Source of the DNA: Nitrospirota bacterium
GTDB taxonomy: Bacteria; Nitrospirota; Thermodesulfovibrionia; Thermodesulfovibrionales; UBA6898
NCBI GenBank assembly: GCA_021825365.1
Contig: JAKAHR010000023.1
Span: 1 to 53,600, forward strand
DNA length: 53,600 nt
Direction of reading: 5' to 3'
Below, one piece after another: positions 41,001-49,331 of the stretch. The translations under genes were made by a program, and so were the position numbers. Under the pieces are notes generated by a model that was given only the letters and a program-made list of their open reading frames with translations, was not told the origin of the DNA and searched no databases. The stretch's first letter is position 1, and each line of letters begins with the position of its first letter.

Positions 41001-42648
41001 GCCTGAAGCAGACAACGCTCCGGCAACCGTTTCTGGAAACATTGTCGATGTCATCCAGGGGACGGTGTATCCCGGTACTCTCAAGATCAGGGGCGGCAGG
41101 ATAGCTGACATAAGAAGGGGAGAGGGAAAGGGCGATGTCTTTATTATCCCCGGTCTGATCGATTCCCATGTCCATGTAGAGAGCTCGATGCTTGTCCCCT
41201 CGGAGTTCGCCCGGCTTGCCGTGCGCCACGGGACGGTCGCGACTGTCTCGGATCCACACGAGATTGCCAATGTGCTGGGAACGAGGGGCATAGACTTCAT
41301 GATAGAAAACGGAAGGCAGACTGTCTTCAAATTCTTCTTCGGCGTTTCGTCCTGTGTGCCGGCTACCGCCTTCGAGACCGCGGGGGCTGAGATATGGCTC
41401 AAAGAGATGGAAGAATTGTTCGGAAGGGATGAGATCAAGTACCTGGGCGAGATGATGGATTTCCCCGGCGTCCTCCATGACGACCCGATCGTGCTGTCGA
41501 AGCTCGCGCTTGCGAAACGGTACGAAAGGATGGTCGACGGCCATGCCCCGGGCCTCAGGGGCGAGCAACTCAGGAAGTACATCGGCGCGGGGATCACCAC
41601 GGACCACGAAACCGTTGAGTACGAAGAGGGACGGGAAAAGATAGAAAACGGTATGAAGCTGCAGATCAGGGAAGGGTCCGCTGCCAGGAATTTCGATTCC
41701 CTCGTCGGCCTGCTCGACGAATATCCGGATTCCTGCATGTTCTGCAGCGACGATAAACACCCTGACGACCTCGTCTCCGGACACATCAATGACCTGGTGA
41801 AGCGGGCGCTCCAGCGCGGCATCGACCGGATGAAGGTCCTCAGGGCAGCGAGTCTCAATCCCATTCGTCACTACGGCCTCGAAGTGGGGCTCCTCCGGAA
41901 GGGAGATCCCGCGGACTTCGCTGTTATCGACAACTTCAGGGATTTCACGGTACTGCAGACCTGGATCAACGGCAGGCTGGTCGCCGACGGGGGGAAGACG
42001 CTGCTGCCCCGCATCCCCGCCGAGAGGATCAACAACTTCAGAACCGGGACAAAGATCCCCGCAGACTTCGGGGTAAAGAAATCCGGCGGCAGGATTCATG
42101 TGATTGAGGCGGTCGACGGCCAGCTCATCACCCGCAGGCTCCTTGAGAGCCCCTGCGAGCAGGACGGCCACGTAGTAGCGGAGGTCAGCCGCGACATACT
42201 GAAGCTCGCCGTGGTCAACCGTTACAGGACGACTCCGCCCCCGGCCGTCGGCTTCATCAGGAGCTTCGGGCTGAAGAGGGGGGCCATCGCAGCCTCAGAG
42301 GCCCATGACTCGCACAATATCATCGCTGTGGGGACGACCGATGAGGAGATCTGCAACGCGGTCAATCTGGTGATCGGGCACAAGGGAGGGATCGCCGCGG
42401 TCGACGGAGCTGTCAAAAAAATACTTCCCCTCCCTGTTGCCGGACTCATGTCTGATGGGGACGGTTTCGAAGTCGCGCGCAACTATTCGGAGATCGACCG
42501 GTTCGCAAAGGGGCTCGGCTCGACGATGCGTGCCCCCTTCATGACCCTCTCATTTATGGCCCTGCTGGTGATTCCGGAGATAAAGCTGAGCGACAGGGGA
42601 CTCTTCGACGGGCTGAAGTTCGATTTTATGCCGCTTTTTGAGGAGTGA
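40990..42648 (+). CDS. ade: Adenine deaminase
   Basis: This 552-residue amidohydrolase of the AdeC type hydrolyses adenine to hypoxanthine. The metal motif is GLIDSHVHVESSML near 53, followed by TVSDPHEIANV and, further on, GHAPGL, GITTDHE and FCSDDKHPDDL with the catalytic and metal-binding His/Asp residues. The C-terminal domain (LKLAVVNRYRT ... GTTDEEICNAVN, GLMSDGDGFEVA) is also specific for adenine deaminases. The start is taken as ATG at 40990 (tandem with 40993); the ribosome site is weak, and a short overlapping frame lies upstream. Confidence 0.95.
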   Translation: MMNKPEADNAPATVSGNIVDVIQGTVYPGTLKIRGGRIADIRRGEGKGDVFIIPGLIDSHVHVESSMLVPSEFARLAVRHGTVATVSDPHEIANVLGTRGIDFMIENGRQTVFKFFFGVSSCVPATAFETAGAEIWLKEMEELFGRDEIKYLGEMMDFPGVLHDDPIVLSKLALAKRYERMVDGHAPGLRGEQLRKYIGAGITTDHETVEYEEGREKIENGMKLQIREGSAARNFDSLVGLLDEYPDSCMFCSDDKHPDDLVSGHINDLVKRALQRGIDRMKVLRAASLNPIRHYGLEVGLLRKGDPADFAVIDNFRDFTVLQTWINGRLVADGGKTLLPRIPAERINNFRTGTKIPADFGVKKSGGRIHVIEAVDGQLITRRLLESPCEQDGHVVAEVSRDILKLAVVNRYRTTPPPAVGFIRSFGLKRGAIAASEAHDSHNIIAVGTTDEEICNAVNLVIGHKGGIAAVDGAVKKILPLPVAGLMSDGDGFEVARNYSEIDRFAKGLGSTMRAPFMTLSFMALLVIPEIKLSDRGLFDGLKFDFMPLFEE

Positions 42649-42656
42649 GAAAGGGC

Positions 42657-43529
42657 CTATCTGACGACCTCGATGGAACCGGCCTCCACCCATCCGGCCT
42701 TGTAGCCGTCCCGGTCGTCGTAAAAACGATGTGACTGGGGCAGAACATCCTTATTCATGATGATGAACTTCCACACAATACCCTGGGTATCCTGGAATTC
42801 GGATATCGCCTCTCCCCTGCTTCCCTTCGCGAGTTCGGCGATGATGTTTCCGTTTACCAGCCGCCCCTCGGTCGCGGTCTTACCGGGGTCATACTCATTG
42901 TTTATCTCCGGTCCGCTCCTCATCGGGGTCTTGTCCTTCCTGATAACGATCTTGAGGCTGTCCGTTCTGATCGCCGGTACGGTCAGGCCGCCGAACTCCA
43001 TGATCTTCTTCTGGATGCCAAAGGTCATGCCCGCTTTCCCCTTCTGCAGGGTATAGAGGCTGATTGAGCCGACATATCCGTTTTCTCCCCATCCCCTGCT
43101 CACGACCGCCGAAAACCGCGGAGAACCCTTTTCGCGAATTACCTTGAGTATGTTCCCCTCGATAAAGCCGGCATACTGATATCCCTTTCCCTCCCGGACC
43201 CAGAAGTAGTTTCTCATCTCCGGCTGCATGCAGTAGCTGCTGAATACAAGATCGTCGGCTCCGTCTCCGGAGAAATCAAATTTCCGGAACAGATCGAGGT
43301 GCTGCGACAGATTGGTCTTTACATAATCCCAGCAGGCATCCGGCTGGAACCTGATGAGTGCCAGGATGTCCCGGTATTCAGCCTCCGTTAATCTGCTGAA
43401 TTGGGAGGGGGTAACGTGCTTTGAGGCAGGGAACAGGATGTCCGCCAGTGCATCATGTTCCGCGGGTGCGGATGCGGGAAACAGCATTCCAAGGGCGATG
43501 CAGAGTATCAGGAGATACGCCTTCTTCAT
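42657..43529 (-). CDS. Exported protein of unknown function with EF-hand/FG-GAP-like loop
   Basis: The 290-residue protein has a signal peptide (MKKAYLLILCIALGMLFPASAPA). Residues around 85-95 read FDFSGDGADDLVFSS, a calcium-loop/FG-GAP-like motif. The C-terminal 80 residues (RLVNGNIIAELAKGSRGEAI ... GYKAGWVEAGSIEVV) look like a bacterial SH3-type domain. It is probably periplasmic. GGAG lies 9 nt before the ATG. The gene is convergent with ade, with 8 bp between stops. Confidence 0.8.
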   Translation of the reverse strand: MKKAYLLILCIALGMLFPASAPAEHDALADILFPASKHVTPSQFSRLTEAEYRDILALIRFQPDACWDYVKTNLSQHLDLFRKFDFSGDGADDLVFSSYCMQPEMRNYFWVREGKGYQYAGFIEGNILKVIREKGSPRFSAVVSRGWGENGYVGSISLYTLQKGKAGMTFGIQKKIMEFGGLTVPAIRTDSLKIVIRKDKTPMRSGPEINNEYDPGKTATEGRLVNGNIIAELAKGSRGEAISEFQDTQGIVWKFIIMNKDVLPQSHRFYDDRDGYKAGWVEAGSIEVVR

Positions 43530-43586
43530 GAATTGTCTGCTCCGTTTCTATATGCTGGTTGATTATAACATGTACTGGAGGGATAG

Positions 43587-44900
43587 TCAGACCTTCATAT
43601 CAAGTACCGGCAAGCCGAGCCTCTGGCGTCTGTTTTCTCCCCTGAAAAGCGCTGTCTTCCGCTTCGGCACATCACCCCGCTCCCCTTCGTGCTGTGCCTG
43701 GAGTTTGGTCGGCAGGCTCGCGGCATGGTGGACCGTGTACTTCCCGAACTTCTCCGACAGCCGGTCAACGGCCTGGTAGACCCTGCCCATCTTTTCTATC
43801 CTGCCGGGGTCGTCGAAAAGGGTGTATTGCACACTCGCCTCGGGAACGAGGCCGGCGAGGACGACCCCTGTCTGGCGGTAGAGGACGCCGGGTTGGTAGA
43901 TATGATGAAAGCCCTCCCGTAGCGGGCCAAAGAGGTCGGACGGGAAGGCGGTCGGCCGGTTGAGCCTCAGGTCGATCCCGCTGTCCCGGAAGTCCTGCTT
44001 CTTCAAAAAAACGATCAGCCGCGTTGCGGCAAGACGATACCTCCGGGCCTTGATGCAGGCGTTTTCGAGGTTCTTTGCGATCTGGGCGAAGACAAAGGGT
44101 TCGTCAGCAGAGGGCGGGGTGAAGGTCTTCATCTTGCTGATGGACTGGTAGGTGCTTTTTGATTCAGCGGTGACCGGGTAGACGGACCTGCCGTTTAATT
44201 CGTGCCAGATCTCGTGATAGGGCTTTGAGAGGTGTTTCCGGATGAATGCCTCGTCCTTCCGCGCGAACTGAAGGGCGGTTGTTATCCCGAACTTCCTGAG
44301 GAAGGCAGCGGTGTTGGGGCCGATGCCCCAGACATTTTCCGCTGGCAGGTTCGCCAGGTACAGGTGGATGTCCCGGCCGGGGATGATCGTCATGCCGTTG
44401 GGCTTGCGGTGCTTCGACCCTATCTTGGCGAGCACCTTCGAAAGGCTCACCCCTACGGAAACCGTGATGCCCAGTTCGGTCCCGATCGTCTCCTGCATCT
44501 TCCGGGCGATCATCGCATAGGGGCCGTGAAAGGACCGCCTCAGGCCGGTAAGGTCGACAAAGGCCTCGTCGATGGAGTACTCCTCAACATCAGGGGAGAA
44601 CCGCCTGAGGATCTCGAACATCCGCAGCGAAAAAAGGCTGTAGGTCTCATAGTCCGAAGGGACGATCACCGCATCGGGACATATTTTTTTCACGTCCGAG
44701 AGCCTCACCCCCCTCTTGACACCCCGCGCCTTCGCCTCGTAGCTTGCTGCTGCGACGATGCCCCGTTCCTTGCCGGTGATCACCGGTTTTCCCCGTAGTT
44801 CGGGATGGATCGCCTGCTCGCAGGATGCGAAGAAGGCGTCGGCGTCGATGTGCAGGATCGCCTGCGGCCAGGAACGGATGGTTAAGGGTTCATTATTCAT
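43587..44900 (-). CDS. dinB: Y-family DNA polymerase (Pol IV)
   Basis: The protein has 437 residues from the ATG at 44900. Catalytic carboxylates lie in AILHIDADAFFASCEQ and VEEYSIDEAFVDLTG, followed by YAMIARKMQETIGTELGITVSVGVS and the helix-hairpin-helix VWGIGPNTAAFLRKFGI. It performs error-prone translesion synthesis. It is longer than E. coli DinB (351), with extra sequence at the C-terminus. Only 7 bp separate it from the transposase stop upstream, so it may be transcribed with it. No LexA box (GAAC-N4-GTTC) is seen directly upstream. Confidence 0.93.
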   Translation of the reverse strand: MNNEPLTIRSWPQAILHIDADAFFASCEQAIHPELRGKPVITGKERGIVAAASYEAKARGVKRGVRLSDVKKICPDAVIVPSDYETYSLFSLRMFEILRRFSPDVEEYSIDEAFVDLTGLRRSFHGPYAMIARKMQETIGTELGITVSVGVSLSKVLAKIGSKHRKPNGMTIIPGRDIHLYLANLPAENVWGIGPNTAAFLRKFGITTALQFARKDEAFIRKHLSKPYHEIWHELNGRSVYPVTAESKSTYQSISKMKTFTPPSADEPFVFAQIAKNLENACIKARRYRLAATRLIVFLKKQDFRDSGIDLRLNRPTAFPSDLFGPLREGFHHIYQPGVLYRQTGVVLAGLVPEASVQYTLFDDPGRIEKMGRVYQAVDRLSEKFGKYTVHHAASLPTKLQAQHEGERGDVPKRKTALFRGENRRQRLGLPVLDMKV

Positions 44901-44907
44901 GGGGTGG

Positions 44908-45417
44908 TTACGGGATAATAGCAACAGGGGAGGGCGAGGAGACCTCGCCCCTACGGATGATATTGCCGGGATGGTCTTCGTCATCGGCCCATTTCAGGGG
45001 ATTTTCGGTAATGTATCTGCGGATGCGATGCAATTCTTCTTCGCCGCGGATGATGTGTTCGTAATAATTGCGCTGCCAGATGGGGTGTCCCGGGGTGTTG
45101 CGGATGTCGTTGATCTGTTTGGTGGATACGGTCTTGAATGCGCCGATTAAACGTCCCAACGATTTTCGATTTGTCGTTTCCGTAGGGGCGGTTCGCGAAC
45201 CGCCCCTACAATGGATGACCAAAATACCATGCAGATGATTTGGCATTACAACCCATTCATCCATTTCCACATAATCATATTGCCTGGACAACCATGACCA
45301 CGATTCATCCGCAATACGACCATATTCATTCACCCGCATCTCCCCGTCTTCCATATCCCCGAAAAAACATTCCCTGTCCTTCGTACATATCGTCACGAAA
45401 TACGCCCCAGCCTGCAA
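44908..45417 (-). CDS. REP-associated tyrosine transposase (RAYT, IS200-like)
   Basis: The protein has 169 residues from a TTG. It has the HUH metal pair in WVVMPNHLHGILVIH and the catalytic Tyr region IWQRNYYEHIIRGEEELHRIRRYI, with YFVTICTKDRECFFG at the N-terminus. It belongs to the Y1 single-strand transposases that move REP palindromes. There is no good ATG or ribosome site; the frame is open further up, but the usual N-terminal RRSIRLKGYDYS segment is lacking, so the gene may be cut at its 5' end. Palindromes lie inside it (45182-45209) and at its 3' end (44932-44950). Confidence 0.88.
   Translation of the reverse strand: MQAGAYFVTICTKDRECFFGDMEDGEMRVNEYGRIADESWSWLSRQYDYVEMDEWVVMPNHLHGILVIHCRGGSRTAPTETTNRKSLGRLIGAFKTVSTKQINDIRNTPGHPIWQRNYYEHIIRGEEELHRIRRYITENPLKWADDEDHPGNIIRRGEVSSPSPVAIIP
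44932..44950. repeat. REP-like palindrome at the RAYT 3' end
   Basis: GGGCGAGG-AGA-CCTCGCCC. A degenerate relative, GGGCGGGGAGACCCGCTC (rc), lies at about 45421-45440 upstream of the gene. Confidence 0.65.
45182..45209. repeat. REP palindrome inside the RAYT gene
   Basis: A perfect 28-bp palindrome, GTAGGGGCGGTTCG / CGAACCGCCCCTAC, encodes the loop CRGGSRTAPTET in the transposase. The type GTAGGGGCG...CGCCCCTAC is a frequent REP sequence in genomes with this transposase. Confidence 0.8.
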
Positions 45418-45486
45418 ATAGGAGCGGGTCTCCCCGCCCTCAGGTATTTGATTTCCGTTTGCATTTATTGTCGTCAGCTGTCACGT

Positions 45487-45750
45487 CTATAAAGCACGAT
45501 ATGCGTCGCGGCGATGCTTCACGCGCATGATTTTTATCGCTCCTGCCTTATTGTCAATTTCATACAGGACGCGATAGTCTCCGACACGCAGTCTCCAGTC
45601 GTTTTGAGAGCCTTTTATTTTCTTGCTGTCTTGCGGATGTGGATTGTCAGCCAATCCTTTTATCTTGGCTGCAATCTGTGCGAATAATGGTTGATTAAGC
45701 TTTTTCATATCTTTTTCCGCACGCCGTTCGATAAGCAGGTCGTAGACCAT
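45487..45750 (-). CDS. RelE/ParE-family toxin
   Basis: The protein has 87 residues: YDLLIERRAEKDMKKLNQPL, then LADNPHPQDSKKIKGSQNDW, RLRVGDYRVLYEID and IMRVKHRRDAY. This is the RelE order with the basic Arg/His residues used for ribosome-dependent mRNA cleavage. The start codon overlaps the antitoxin stop by one base (TAATG), the classical coupling of toxin to antitoxin. Confidence 0.93.
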   Translation of the reverse strand: MVYDLLIERRAEKDMKKLNQPLFAQIAAKIKGLADNPHPQDSKKIKGSQNDWRLRVGDYRVLYEIDNKAGAIKIMRVKHRRDAYRAL

Positions 45751-45944
45751 TATTTTTCTGCCAGAAAATCAGTGAACTTTCTGAAGTGCAGGCGGCCCTT
45801 GCGCAGCTTGTTAAGTTCCGCAAGGTCTTCCTTGTCTTCGAGCCGCTCAAGCATTTCCCTGTAATCTCTGATATCGATTATGACGGCATCCGGCTTGCCG
45901 TTTTTCATAATGATCTGAGGTTTCGTCTTTAAAGTTGTCGGCAT
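45750..45944 (-). CDS. Type II antitoxin, Phd/YefM-like
   Basis: This 64-residue protein starts from ATG with AGAGGAGGAAGC upstream. PQIIMKNGKPDAVIIDIRDY, then REMLERLEDKEDL, is the Phd/YefM-type DNA-binding N-terminus and neck. The Arg-rich and hydrophobic C-terminus (KGRLHFRKFTDFLAEK) would block the toxin. It is shorter than usual at the N-terminus. It should repress its own operon together with the toxin. Confidence 0.88.
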   Translation of the reverse strand: MPTTLKTKPQIIMKNGKPDAVIIDIRDYREMLERLEDKEDLAELNKLRKGRLHFRKFTDFLAEK

Positions 45945-46081
45945 ATGCTTCCTCCTCTTATTGATGTTAATTTTCTAAACACATCAGTCCAAGGCACGGC
46001 CTTTGCGTTTCCTTCCCGCAACTCTGAAAGCCTGCGCTTGGCAACTTTTGTCCATTCGGTGTCGATCTCGGCTGACTCCAT
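45929..46081 (-). pseudogene. Remnant of an addiction-module antitoxin (PF09720 type)
   Basis: In a frame different from the kinase gene, this region encodes MESAEIDTEW, then TKVAKRRLSELREGNAKAVP, then WTDVFRKLTS. The E-W-x5-RRLxEL-x-G-xAKAVPW-x-DV pattern is the C-terminal half of the 'putative addiction module component' family. The N-terminal half is missing. It overlaps the 3' end of the kinase frame and the first codons of the next antitoxin, so it appears to be a fragment left by recombination. Confidence 0.65.
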
Positions 46082-47906
46082 TATTACAGCAAGCAATTGC
46101 TTCTTGATGTCTGCCGAGCGTAGATAGTAGTAGTCCTTTGTTAGCCCATGGCCCGGTATAAACAGGATTTAACTCAAGTGCTCTGTCGTAGCAGGCAATG
46201 GCTTCTTCTATTTTGCCGAGTCTTTCTAGAGCAACACCTTTTGAATGCCACGTATTTGAATCCCACGGGTTTATTTCAAGGGCTCTATTAAACCATAGAA
46301 TTGCATCTTGAGGCCTGCCGAGATCACATAAGGATAACCCCTTATTCACAAATTCCCATTCATCCAACCCATCGACTTTAGTAGGCTTAATAACCTCGCC
46401 GACATGATTAACCAATAGAGATGCCAATGTTATTCGGAGTTCCCCAAATGTTTGATAGCGCTTATTCGAATATTTCTCAAGACACTTCTGAATTACTGGA
46501 AATAGTGGGGAGTTGAGTTTCGGAATGGCTGCTGTGCAGTGCAGTTTATACCACTCCTGAAATGAGTTATCCGCTTTCTTCCCAGCCATGTCGGGATAGA
46601 AGGGCAGGAGGGGTCCGCCTGATACCATCTGATACAAAACTATCCCGAAGCTATAAATATCGCTTCGTTCGTCGCAACCAGCGGCATTCTCAAACTGTTC
46701 AGGCGGCATATATGGCGGGGTTCCTAATGCTGTTCCAGCAACGGTTTGATAGGCATCTCTGCCAGAAATCTCTCGGATGATAGTTTTGGCACTTGATAAG
46801 CCTGACGCCCCGATTATACCAGCCAGACCAAAATCAGAAATCTTCACGTTCTTGTGCTGATCTATCATGATATTTGCGGGCTTAATGTCTCGATGAGCTT
46901 TTATTCCCTTTGAGTATGCATGTTCCATCCCGTAACAAAACTGAACAGCCCAGCGAAGGGTCTGCGCTAAATCGGGCGGTTGTTTTCGTAGGTATGCATC
47001 AAGGGTGTTTAGTCCTCGCTCATCTGCGGCGATATGCTCCATGGCAATATAAAGCCGCCCTGAAATATCGTCAACGAAATACGCTCTGACAAGGTAGGGG
47101 TGCCGCTCCAGGTCTATCCAGACCTGCGCCTCTTTGCGAAATCGCTCCCTCGTATTTATGTCTGCCAGATATTCATCCCGGAAGGTCTTCAGTGCATATG
47201 CGGATTTTGTCTCATGAGAGTACACAAGATAAACAATCCCAAACCCGCCTTCTCCGAGCATGTCAAAGACCTCATATTTCTGGCCGATAAAATTGCCCTT
47301 TTTGAAGAGGGTGCGGGGTTCTTGTGTTGGCTCGGCAGGCGGTGGGACAGGTTTTGGCCTTGCGGCCATCATATTCTTTATGGCGATATAGACATCCTCA
47401 TGATATTCCTCTTTAAACCTTTTAATGACACCTTCGTCTTCCCTGTCATGAATTACCCTCATCAAGTCGTTATAAAAAAGATTGTCGTAATCCTGCTTTA
47501 ATCTATCGGCGGCTTTTTCGTCGTGGAGCCCTCCAAGCTGCTGCAAGACAAACCCATAAACATCAGGGACATCCCGCCTCAGGTATCGAATATGTTCATC
47601 ATCGCTTTGTTGAAATCTGTCGGCAATGACTTTGGCCGTCTTCTTCTGTTGGATAATTTTTCTTAGTGGCAGGTAGATATCATCTCCCCACTCTTCCCTG
47701 AATGTTTCTATATCTTTGCCGGTTGCGTTATCCGCCGCTATTTTAAATGCTATAGCGAAAAATTCATCCCCATACTCATCCCTGATATCCTGCATCGCCT
47801 GATCGTCGCATGTCCCATTGGCGACCTTTACGACAAACTCATAAACATCAGGATATTCCTCCCGGAATGCCCTTAAGTCCTCGTCTTCATGCGAATAAGC
47901 AGTCAT
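45984..47906 (-). CDS. Soluble Ser/Thr kinase with a novel N-terminal repeat and TPRs
   Basis: The protein has 640 residues. Residues 14-181 hold six units of about 27-28 residues on the pattern (F/L)-R/K-x-E/D-Y/W-x-D-x-Y-x(5)-K (FREEYPDVYEF, IRDEYGDEFFA, FREEWGDDIYL, LRRDVPDVYGF, LKQDYDNLFYN, FKEEYHEDVYI). The kinase domain (about 212-500) is intact: GEGGFG at 218-223, K240, H338-R-D340 and D358-F-G. TPR units follow (about 520-610; WEFVNKGLSLCDLGRPQDAI, NTWHSKGVALERLGKIEEAI). There is no membrane helix. The last 30 residues are antitoxin DNA read in the wrong frame, so the native C-terminus is lost. It lies 15 bp downstream of the nucleotidyltransferase gene, probably in one operon. Confidence 0.9.
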   Translation of the reverse strand: MTAYSHEDEDLRAFREEYPDVYEFVVKVANGTCDDQAMQDIRDEYGDEFFAIAFKIAADNATGKDIETFREEWGDDIYLPLRKIIQQKKTAKVIADRFQQSDDEHIRYLRRDVPDVYGFVLQQLGGLHDEKAADRLKQDYDNLFYNDLMRVIHDREDEGVIKRFKEEYHEDVYIAIKNMMAARPKPVPPPAEPTQEPRTLFKKGNFIGQKYEVFDMLGEGGFGIVYLVYSHETKSAYALKTFRDEYLADINTRERFRKEAQVWIDLERHPYLVRAYFVDDISGRLYIAMEHIAADERGLNTLDAYLRKQPPDLAQTLRWAVQFCYGMEHAYSKGIKAHRDIKPANIMIDQHKNVKISDFGLAGIIGASGLSSAKTIIREISGRDAYQTVAGTALGTPPYMPPEQFENAAGCDERSDIYSFGIVLYQMVSGGPLLPFYPDMAGKKADNSFQEWYKLHCTAAIPKLNSPLFPVIQKCLEKYSNKRYQTFGELRITLASLLVNHVGEVIKPTKVDGLDEWEFVNKGLSLCDLGRPQDAILWFNRALEINPWDSNTWHSKGVALERLGKIEEAIACYDRALELNPVYTGPWANKGLLLSTLGRHQEAIACCNNGVSRDRHRMDKSCQAQAFRVAGRKRKGRALD

Positions 47907-47921
47907 GCGTTCCTACAATCT

Positions 47922-48506
47922 TTACTGGCTATCACTCTCGTCCCAAACCTTTCGCACAACATCCAGCATTCCCTCGAAGGCGGCCAGAAAATGCCCTTCA
48001 TCGGAAGACGCATCGAATTCCCTGAGCCATTTCCGCATGTATTCGATATCCACTCCGGGGTTTTTCAGAAGGATGATCCTAGCATCCTCCATATCCCGCG
48101 GCCTTCCCGCAAATATCTTATGTATGATCACATCTTCGGGGGAGGCGAAGGAGACTTCCTGATCCTTTACGGTAACCTGCCGTGCCCTGCCGATCGCCTG
48201 CGACTCATACGGCGTAAAGGAGAAGATAAAATCCACGCGGATACCTGATGTCTCATCGGCTGAAGGCAATACCATCGTCTCTCTCACAAAGTGATTGACA
48301 TTCGTCGGCAAAGGTTTAAGGGAGGTTTCGTTGAGGACGGGGAGGATCTTGTCGACCTGGTCGGCATCTACGCCAAGGGTGATATCGATATCCCGGGTGA
48401 GGCGCGGCTCACCGTACAACAGTACCGCCTGCCCCCCGATGACCATATACGGGATGTGATGACGGTCAAGCCCGGCCGCTACTTTTGCGAGGATTTCTTC
48501 GAACAT
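47922..48506 (-). CDS. MNT/AbiEii-type nucleotidyltransferase
   Basis: This 194-residue protein has the nucleotidyltransferase core: YMVIGGQAVLLYGEPRLTRD, then IDITL, giving the GG motif (24-25) and catalytic D39-x-D41, and a third acidic strand in GIRVDFIF. A C-terminal helical part includes SPEDVIIHKIFAGRPRDMED. Proteins of this group act as toxins or antitoxins (AbiEii, MNT) by transferring nucleotides to tRNA or to a partner. The start has no ribosome site but overlaps the upstream 72-residue gene by 28 nt, so the two are translated as a pair. Confidence 0.87.
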   Translation of the reverse strand: MFEEILAKVAAGLDRHHIPYMVIGGQAVLLYGEPRLTRDIDITLGVDADQVDKILPVLNETSLKPLPTNVNHFVRETMVLPSADETSGIRVDFIFSFTPYESQAIGRARQVTVKDQEVSFASPEDVIIHKIFAGRPRDMEDARIILLKNPGVDIEYMRKWLREFDASSDEGHFLAAFEGMLDVVRKVWDESDSQ

Positions 48507-48697
48507 GAGTTCACGATACGGGATATCCGCATATCGACCTCTATCCCTTCAAGAGGGTCTTTGGGAGGCAAGATGCCGAGCGCTGCTCCTTCATGCCACA
48601 TCGCATCAAGCAGTTTTAATGCCTGCGGATGCGACAATTTACTTTCCCTGATCACAGAGTCTTCGAACCTCTGAAGCGCCCCGGCATCTCTTATCAT
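48479..48697 (-). CDS. Small partner protein of the nucleotidyltransferase
   Basis: This 72-residue helical protein starts with MIRDAGALQRFEDSVIRESK and contains HPQALKLLDAMWHEGAALGI, then LPPKDPLEGIEVDMRISRI. Small proteins with this 'PPxDPLEG' segment precede such nucleotidyltransferases in other genomes, as I recall it; the pair resembles a two-gene toxin-antitoxin unit. TGGAGGAGAC precedes the ATG. The stop lies inside the next gene. Confidence 0.75.
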   Translation of the reverse strand: MIRDAGALQRFEDSVIRESKLSHPQALKLLDAMWHEGAALGILPPKDPLEGIEVDMRISRIVNSCSKKSSQK

Positions 48698-48734
48698 GTC
48701 TCCTCCATTTTATCAGAAAACTATTCAAAAACCT

Positions 48735-49325
48735 TCATTTGTATTTCCTCACCACCGCTGTGACCACGCCGGCTATCTTGAGTTCGTTTTTCGGCCGGAT
48801 CGGTTTATACTTCGGGTTCGCCGGCAGGAGGGTGATATTTTCGCCGCGCTTTCTCAGGTACTTCATGGTCCATGCGCCGTCCACCTCGGCGATGACGATG
48901 TCGCCGCTCCTGGGTGTCTGCCCCTTGTCCACGATCACCATGTCGCCGGGGAGGATGCCGGCCTCTGACATGGAATCACCGCTCACCTTCAGGAGAAATG
49001 TCGCCTCGGGATTCTGGATAAGGAGTTCGTCGAGAGAGAGGGTATCGGCAAGTTCCTCCTCCGCCGGACTGGGGAAGCCGGCCTCCACCGTGCCGAGCAT
49101 CTTCAGGTCCGCCATGGAACGGGGGATGAGTCTGCCTTTGGCGTCCCGCTCAAGGGCGCCCAGTTCTTCAAGCCTGCCGATGAGCTTGAAAACGGCGTTT
49201 TTCGACCGCAGTCCCAGCATCTCTCCGATCTCGGCAAAGCTCGGCATCCTGCCCTGTTGCCGGTAGAACGAGGATATCTCCCTGATCCGTGAGCGGAGTT
49301 TCTCCTGACGGATGTCTTTTCCCAT
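48735..49325 (-). CDS. lexA: LexA repressor
   Basis: The 196-residue protein is read from the ATG at 49325 (MGKDIRQEK). The N-terminal winged helix (about 5-70; PSFAEIGEMLGLRSKNAVFKLIGRL) binds DNA. The self-cleavage site is AG in VEAGFPSPA, and the catalytic Ser lies in VSGDSMSEAGI with the Lys in WTMKYLRKRG. RecA-stimulated cleavage derepresses SOS genes. The start lies 6 nt after TACAAT, without a ribosome site, so the mRNA is leaderless. A perfect GAAC-N4-GTTC operator sits in the promoter spacer, so LexA represses itself. Confidence 0.95.
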   Translation of the reverse strand: MGKDIRQEKLRSRIREISSFYRQQGRMPSFAEIGEMLGLRSKNAVFKLIGRLEELGALERDAKGRLIPRSMADLKMLGTVEAGFPSPAEEELADTLSLDELLIQNPEATFLLKVSGDSMSEAGILPGDMVIVDKGQTPRSGDIVIAEVDGAWTMKYLRKRGENITLLPANPKYKPIRPKNELKIAGVVTAVVRKYK

Positions 49326-49331
49326 GAGTCT

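Noticed and set aside
40674..42171. Long minus-strand open frames (396 and 416 codons) opposite adenine deaminase
   Set aside because: They are antisense shadows of a strongly conserved gene, with atypical composition and no ribosome sites. The same holds for long frames opposite htpG (21442-22479), hrpB (35824-37053) and glgP (5134-6030).
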